DNA of 21,181 nucleotides from Welwitschia mirabilis (Eukaryota; Gnetophyta; Gnetopsida; Welwitschiales), in contig JBOZIK010000001.1 in assembly GCA_051453625.1 (NCBI GenBank), positions 280,298,710 through 280,319,890 on the forward strand, in the 5' to 3' direction. The first letter of the stretch is position 1. Every line of letters begins with the position of its first letter. Below are positions 17,851 to 21,181 of the stretch, piece after piece. Under the pieces are notes generated by a model that searched no databases, was not told the origin of the DNA, and worked only from the letters and a program-made list of their open reading frames with translations. Made by a program: the position numbers and the translations under genes.

Positions 17851-18870
17851 GAGAAGAAAGAAAACATAGAAAACTGTGGCTTATGTTTTTCCTGTTTCTC
17901 ATAGTTGTTCCTTGTTTTGGATTACTCAGAATATTCTCTTGTGGATGTTCTCTTTCAGTTCTAAGTGGGAGAGATGAACATTTTTCTATATTACCTACTT
18001 CATTTGGTTTTGATGTAGACGGTTCATCATGACTTATGGAAGTAGGAATAATAATGTCATCCTCAATTCTATTTATGGGAGGATCATCTACTTTTGAGTC
18101 TTCTACTTTAACATGGGTAGATTCTTCTACTTTGCATGATGATTTGTTGTACACTCTATGCCTTGCTAGTCACTAAATAGCCCAAAAGTATCTCCTCATT
18201 AGCTTTAGATTCAAATTTGCTTGTTCACCCTTTGTCTTTAAGAATTAAACATTTTCTACCAAACACTTTGAAGAATTAAACATTTTCTACCAAACACTTT
18301 GAAGTAACTTACAATAGGCTTCTTCTCATTCCATAATTCGTATGTGGTTTTACTAGATCATAGGCGTAAGAAGACTCTATTACTTATGTAACACGCAACA
18401 TTCATAGCTTCAACCCAAAAATGTTGTGGTAATTCTTGTTCATTTAGCATAGTTCTTGTCATTTCAATGAGAACTCTCTTTTTCTGTTTGACCACACCAT
18501 TTTGTTGAGGGGTCCTAGGAGCAGCTGATGAAAAATTCTATTTGTGTCACAATATTTTTCAAATTTCTCATTTATAAATTCTCTTCCTTTATTAGATCGA
18601 ATCATTTTAATGGTGTATCCCTTTTCATTTTGAATTCATTTACAAACTTTGATAGACATCTTAAGAGCTTCATCCATATTTGAGAGAAATGAGACCCACC
18701 TATATCTTGAAAATTCATCAATCATGACTAAAAAGTAGCTTCTTCCTCCAATACTCCTAGTGTGCTTTGGTCCTATGGAATCAACTTGAATTAAATCTAA
18801 TGGCCTAACAGAAGTTGTCTTCATCTTACTCTTGCAGGTTGACCAAGTAAGCTTTCGTTTGACATATGAA
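17851..18870 (-). pseudogene. Sirevirus-like integrase core and linker (inactive)
   Basis: The minus strand reads LDLIQVDSIGP (about 18768-18798, first catalytic Asp kept), IGGRSYFLVMIDEFSRYRWVSFL (about 18680-18750), then MIRSNKGREF (about 18575-18607), where the second catalytic Asp is Asn (18591-18593). PRTPQQNGVVKQKKR (about 18470-18515) has Lys in place of the catalytic Glu (18487-18489), and a frameshift lies between the last two. Then come FWVEAMNVACYISNRV (about 18370-18420), KVFGRKCLIL and LLGY. The rest is a hydrophilic Asp/Glu/Ser-rich linker (VEESTHVKVEDSKVDD) leading into RT. A 31-bp duplication at 18240-18301 shifts the frame. Confidence 0.9.
18240..18301. repeat. 31-bp exact tandem duplication inside integrase
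   Basis: Two identical head-to-tail 31-bp units (18240-18270 and 18271-18301) cover the KVFGRKCLIL block. Since 31 is not a multiple of 3, the copy shifts the pol frame. Confidence 0.93.
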
Positions 18871-19230
18871 TCGCATACTTTAGCTTGAGATACATTAAGT
18901 CTGGGAACTCATCTTACAATCTCTTTGGAGGAAATATTTTTTAAGTCTTTGAGATTCATGGGACCTAATCTTCTGTGCCAAAGATTAACATCTTCTTCAT
19001 TAGCTATATAGCATTTTTCTTTCATTCTTTCATCACTTCCTGGAACATACATATACTTGGATTTGCTACTAGTAAGTATGATGTTGTTACTAACAGCATT
19101 CCGACCTACACATTTATCTTGGAAAAAAGGATACAATATTTCCTTTACCACAAATCTAAGATATACTAAGTAAGTTATGCTTTGGACCATCTACAAGATA
19201 TACCTCATTTATGCTTGGAGTGCGTTTGTG
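18871..19230 (-). pseudogene. GAG-pre-integrase zinc-binding region
   Basis: An open stretch contains CYIANEEDVNLWHRRLGPMNLKDLKNISSKEIVR, the typical LWHRRLGHmn...L block of copia elements just ahead of the integrase core; the motif spans about 18912-19013. The second His of the zinc-binding set is Pro (LGP). After a stop at 18909-18911 the frame continues with R-L-N-V-S-Q-A-K-V-C-D, which keeps one of the expected Cys positions. The region normally helps fold the HHCC domain of integrase. Confidence 0.88.
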
Positions 19231-19480
19231 GGTGGGAATGGATCCTTTATCAATTATGTGTCTTTTACCACTATCAGTGAAAGTTATTTCTCCACCATGA
19301 TATTTTTCAAAAGATGTAAGCAAATTTCTGTCACCAGTTATATGTCTAGATCAGCCACCATCAAGATACCATTTTGTTCTCTCTTAAGCCTTGACTGCAG
19401 TATGAGCAAATACAGATATAGCAGTATTTTTTCTCACCCATTGCAAGTTACCCTTGTTACATTGTTGATTGAAAGGTTTC
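19231..19480 (-). pseudogene. Sirevirus-like aspartic protease (inactive)
   Basis: The minus strand reads KWYLDGG-stop-SRHITGDRNLL (about 19328-19375), corresponding to the copia WYLDSGCSRHMTGD motif, then ITFTDSGKRHIIDKG (about 19245-19290). The catalytic DSG is DGG (19354-19362), and the next codon, normally Cys, is TGA (19351-19353). Protease would cut the Gag-Pol polyprotein; this copy cannot be made whole. Confidence 0.85.
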
Positions 19481-19533
19481 CTAACAAATCTCACATTACC
19501 ATTGAATCTAAAGTAAAATAACTTATTGTAGGG

Positions 19534-19575
19534 ACAGGAAAATTCAATATGACCATATTTGTTGCAATAGTGACA
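19534..19575 (-). other. CCHC zinc knuckle, second
   Basis: The 42 nt encode CHYCNKYGHIEFSC, a perfect CX2CX4HX4C. It lies close to the protease, in the C-terminal part of gag, and binds element RNA in related proteins. Confidence 0.92.
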
Positions 19576-20155
19576 TTTTAAGGCTACCTTATTGAAAGAT
19601 TGATATTTAACTTTTGGACAAAAATTTTAAAGAGGAGAAGACAAACCATTGAAACTACCCAATGCAGATTTGTCAATAGGGCTCTATCCTATACCTAAAA
19701 GTTTGTTTTGAATCATCCCTTCCTTCAATTAAATGATTGCCTATAAATTTTGCATCTTGAAGATAAGAACTGATTCTAATGTTTGCCCTTTTCAATTTGC
19801 TTGCTAGTTCATCTATAGATTTTTTAATACAAAACATTTTTCTTACCTAGATCTAAGCTAGTCGTATGCAACTTTGCATAGGCATCTAAAAGTTCATTAT
19901 AATTAAAATCCACATCGTCACAGTCAAGAAAATCTTTTCCTGAAGCTATTTGTTCATTGTCGAAAAAGGGATTACTAGCTATAAACCAACAGTGGGTTGG
20001 GGCACTTATCTTACTTTTTGCAGCAAGAGGTCCAGAGTTGATAACTCCTTTGTCATTGCTTGAGCTGGAATTGTTTACCTTAGAGTCACCATCCTGAGTT
20101 GCCTTTAGCACCTTTTCCCCTTTTCTTTTGATCTTTTATCCTTCTTCTTATTTGT

Positions 20156-20197
20156 GCATTCTGAAGCTACATGACCAAAACTTTTACATTCATAACA
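20156..20197 (-). other. CCHC zinc knuckle, first
   Basis: The 42 nt encode CYECKSFGHVASEC, a perfect CX2CX4HX4C, flanked by Ser-rich (SSSS) and Lys-rich (KKEKK) segments. It lies about 580 bp from the second knuckle. Confidence 0.93.
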
Positions 20198-21015
20198 TTG
20201 AATAGATGATGAAGAGTTTTTACCTTTTTTACTCCCATGTTTATTTGGCTTCTTTGCAGCTTTTCCTTATTTCCTTTTCCTAGGAAATCTTTTGAAGTTC
20301 CTTGTCAGCAATGCAAGATCTTCATCTTCTTTATTATCACATAAAGGATCTTCATATTCTTCCTTAGAAGCTTTGAGATCTATGCTTTTCTTTTTGAGTG
20401 CTTCGTCTTTAGGTAAAATGATTGCCATATGCTATGAGTGAGCCTCTTAACTCCTCCACCTTTATTTCATCAATGTCTTTGCTTTCTTCAATAGTTGTAA
20501 TATTTGGTTGGAATTTTGGAGTTAAGCTTCCGAGAATTTTTAAACCATCCTATTCGCGAGAACCCTTTCTCCAAGTCCCTAGATACTATTGACTATGTTA
20601 CTAACTTTGGTTGTATATTCTTCTATAGATTCAGTGTTCTCCATTTTTATGTTCTCAAACTTAGTGGCAAGCAATTGCATCTTTGTATTCTTGACCACAT
20701 TTGTCCATGAGCAATCCCGAGAGTCTCTTATATGTCTTTTGCAGTTGTGCATTGTACTACTCGGTCATACTCTTCATTTGTTAAGATACAAATGGTTGCA
20801 TCCCTTGCTCGAGCATTGAGTTAAGTCTTCCATTTGTCATCTGGATTCTAGCTGCTTCTTGGTTTTAAGCACTGTTGTCGGACTTGCCACGAGTCCCGCG
20901 ATTTCGGCGAGTCCGCTAGTTTGCGGACCGCGGCGAGTCCGGCAACAAAAACTCGTCGAGCCGCCGGACTCGCCGATTGAACTCGGCTCGACGGACAGCG
21001 AGTCAATAAAAACTG

Positions 21016-21039
21016 AACGCGGGAAAAAAAACCCGCGTT
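21016..21039. other. Perfect 8-bp hairpin with A-rich loop
   Basis: aacgcggg, eight A, cccgcgtt: a perfect GC-rich stem within the GC-rich terminal element. On the minus strand it would read as a stem with a T8 loop. Confidence 0.85.
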
Positions 21040-21079
21040 TAGTAAAAACGAACTTAGCTCTCCTCTCAACTGCGGCGAG

Positions 21080-21181
21080 TTGCACGCAGGTAGCAGGCGC
21101 AGGCGCAGGCAGCACGCGAAGGCGCAACACAGGCAACACACAACACGCAGGCAGCAGGCAATACGCATCACGCACCACGCA
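21080..21181. repeat. Low-complexity GCAGGC/CACGCA tract
   Basis: Irregular short repeats of gcaggc, gcacgc and aacaca run to the right edge with no fixed period. They have no parallel elsewhere in the window. Confidence 0.7.

Larger units (their letters stand above)
19481..20869 (-). pseudogene. Sirevirus-like gag (truncated and frameshifted)
   Basis: Gag forms the virus-like particle. From the 5' side on the minus strand: an N-terminal piece at about 20825-20845 (DDKWKT), TTAKDIWETLGIAHG-like sequence with a TAA at the Trp position, LLATKFENIKMENTESIEEY (about 20610-20680), a degraded IEESKDIDEIKVEEL stretch (about 20445-20510), a first zinc knuckle (20156-20197), a C-W-F-I-A...DVDFNYNELLDAYAKLHTTSLDLGKKN segment (about 19830-20020), a coiled-coil-like SIDELASKLKRANIRIS in the next frame (about 19760-19820), and a second zinc knuckle (19534-19575). 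Gag sequence is lost beyond 20869, where GC-rich DNA starts, so the start codon, PBS and 5' LTR are not in the window. Confidence 0.85.
20870..21181. mobile_element. GC-rich element, possible hAT transposon terminus
   Basis: Composition changes abruptly at 20870 from AT-rich gag to about 60% GC. The edge, cactgttgtcggac, resembles the CAGTGTTG-type end of hAT elements (one base differs). Next come several alternating cgagtcc/ggactcg words (about 20895-21005), an 8-bp perfect hairpin (21016-21039), and a low-complexity GCAGGC/CACGCA tract to the right edge. Open minus-strand frames across it are a by-product of GC richness, with no domain. The other end, a TSD and any transposase lie outside the window, so the hAT label is tentative. 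Confidence 0.5.

Noticed and set aside
17841-18032. Plus-strand frame with a hydrophobic start resembling a signal peptide
   Set aside because: It is antisense to the Sirevirus-like integrase-RT linker, whose own frame is open and fits the family.
19177-19521. 114-codon plus-strand frame
   Set aside because: It is antisense to the protease and C-terminal gag region, where zinc knuckle and protease motifs fit the minus strand.
20837-21178. Overlapping Cys/Leu/Ala-rich minus-strand frames of over 100 codons
   Set aside because: They arise from GC-rich low-complexity DNA and run across the junction with gag; no domain and no conserved start.
1-21181. CRISPR arrays, bacterial operons, rRNA or tRNA genes
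   Set aside because: None seen. Repeats are two-copy and lack regular spacers; no tRNA or rRNA core motif was found. The only tRNA-related sequence is the primer binding site at 7137.

Overview
This is plant nuclear DNA: AT-rich, sparse in genes and full of old, broken LTR retrotransposons. The only recognisable host coding sequence is a single internal exon (3578-3779, + strand) of a plant ABCG half-transporter, most like ABCG7/WBC7. It is bounded by plausible splice sites, and I find no neighbouring exon on either side. If the gene is intact, this exon sits between an upstream intron of more than 3.5 kb and a downstream intron of more than 17 kb filled with nested retroelements. That architecture, with the depth of retroelement decay, suggests a large plant genome, possibly a gymnosperm, but nothing here proves the lineage.

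Layout. 1-560 (-): fragment of a Ty1/copia reverse transcriptase running off the left edge. 541-3577: non-coding, intron-like DNA with a 93-bp tandem duplication, two diverged ~0.6-kb copies of one sequence (about 775-1425 and 2388-2995), and a 122-bp tandem duplication. 3578-3779 (+): the ABCG exon. 3780-6808: non-coding, with 41-bp and 351-bp tandem duplications, a (GAAA)n tract, a 26-N gap and a long imperfect palindrome. About 6809-12480 (+): a heavily decayed copia element with a likely 5' LTR, an initiator-Met-tRNA-type primer binding site at 7137, and relics of gag, integrase, RT and RNase H. It is interrupted by a structure with perfect 77-bp inverted repeats around an 847-N gap, and again by about 1 kb of unassigned DNA. 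12481-13289: unassigned, with telo-box motifs and a TATA-like sequence.

13290-20869 (-): a second copia element of Sirevirus/SIRE type. Reading backwards along the window it has interrupted gag (two zinc knuckles), protease, integrase, RT, RNase H, an extra ORF in the env-like position, polypurine tract(s) and a 959-bp 3' LTR. Its 5' end is cut at about 20870 by abruptly GC-rich DNA (20870-21181) whose edge looks like a hAT-type transposon terminus.

None of the retroelements appears able to move by itself. In the Sirevirus-like copy, catalytic residues or motifs are altered in protease, integrase, RT and RNase H, and several changes are G-to-A on the coding strand, as expected after cytosine methylation of silenced elements. 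I see no convincing new biological system. The best leads are the inverted repeats at the gap, the extra ORF of the Sirevirus-like element, the modular LTR, and the unusual density of short tandem duplications.
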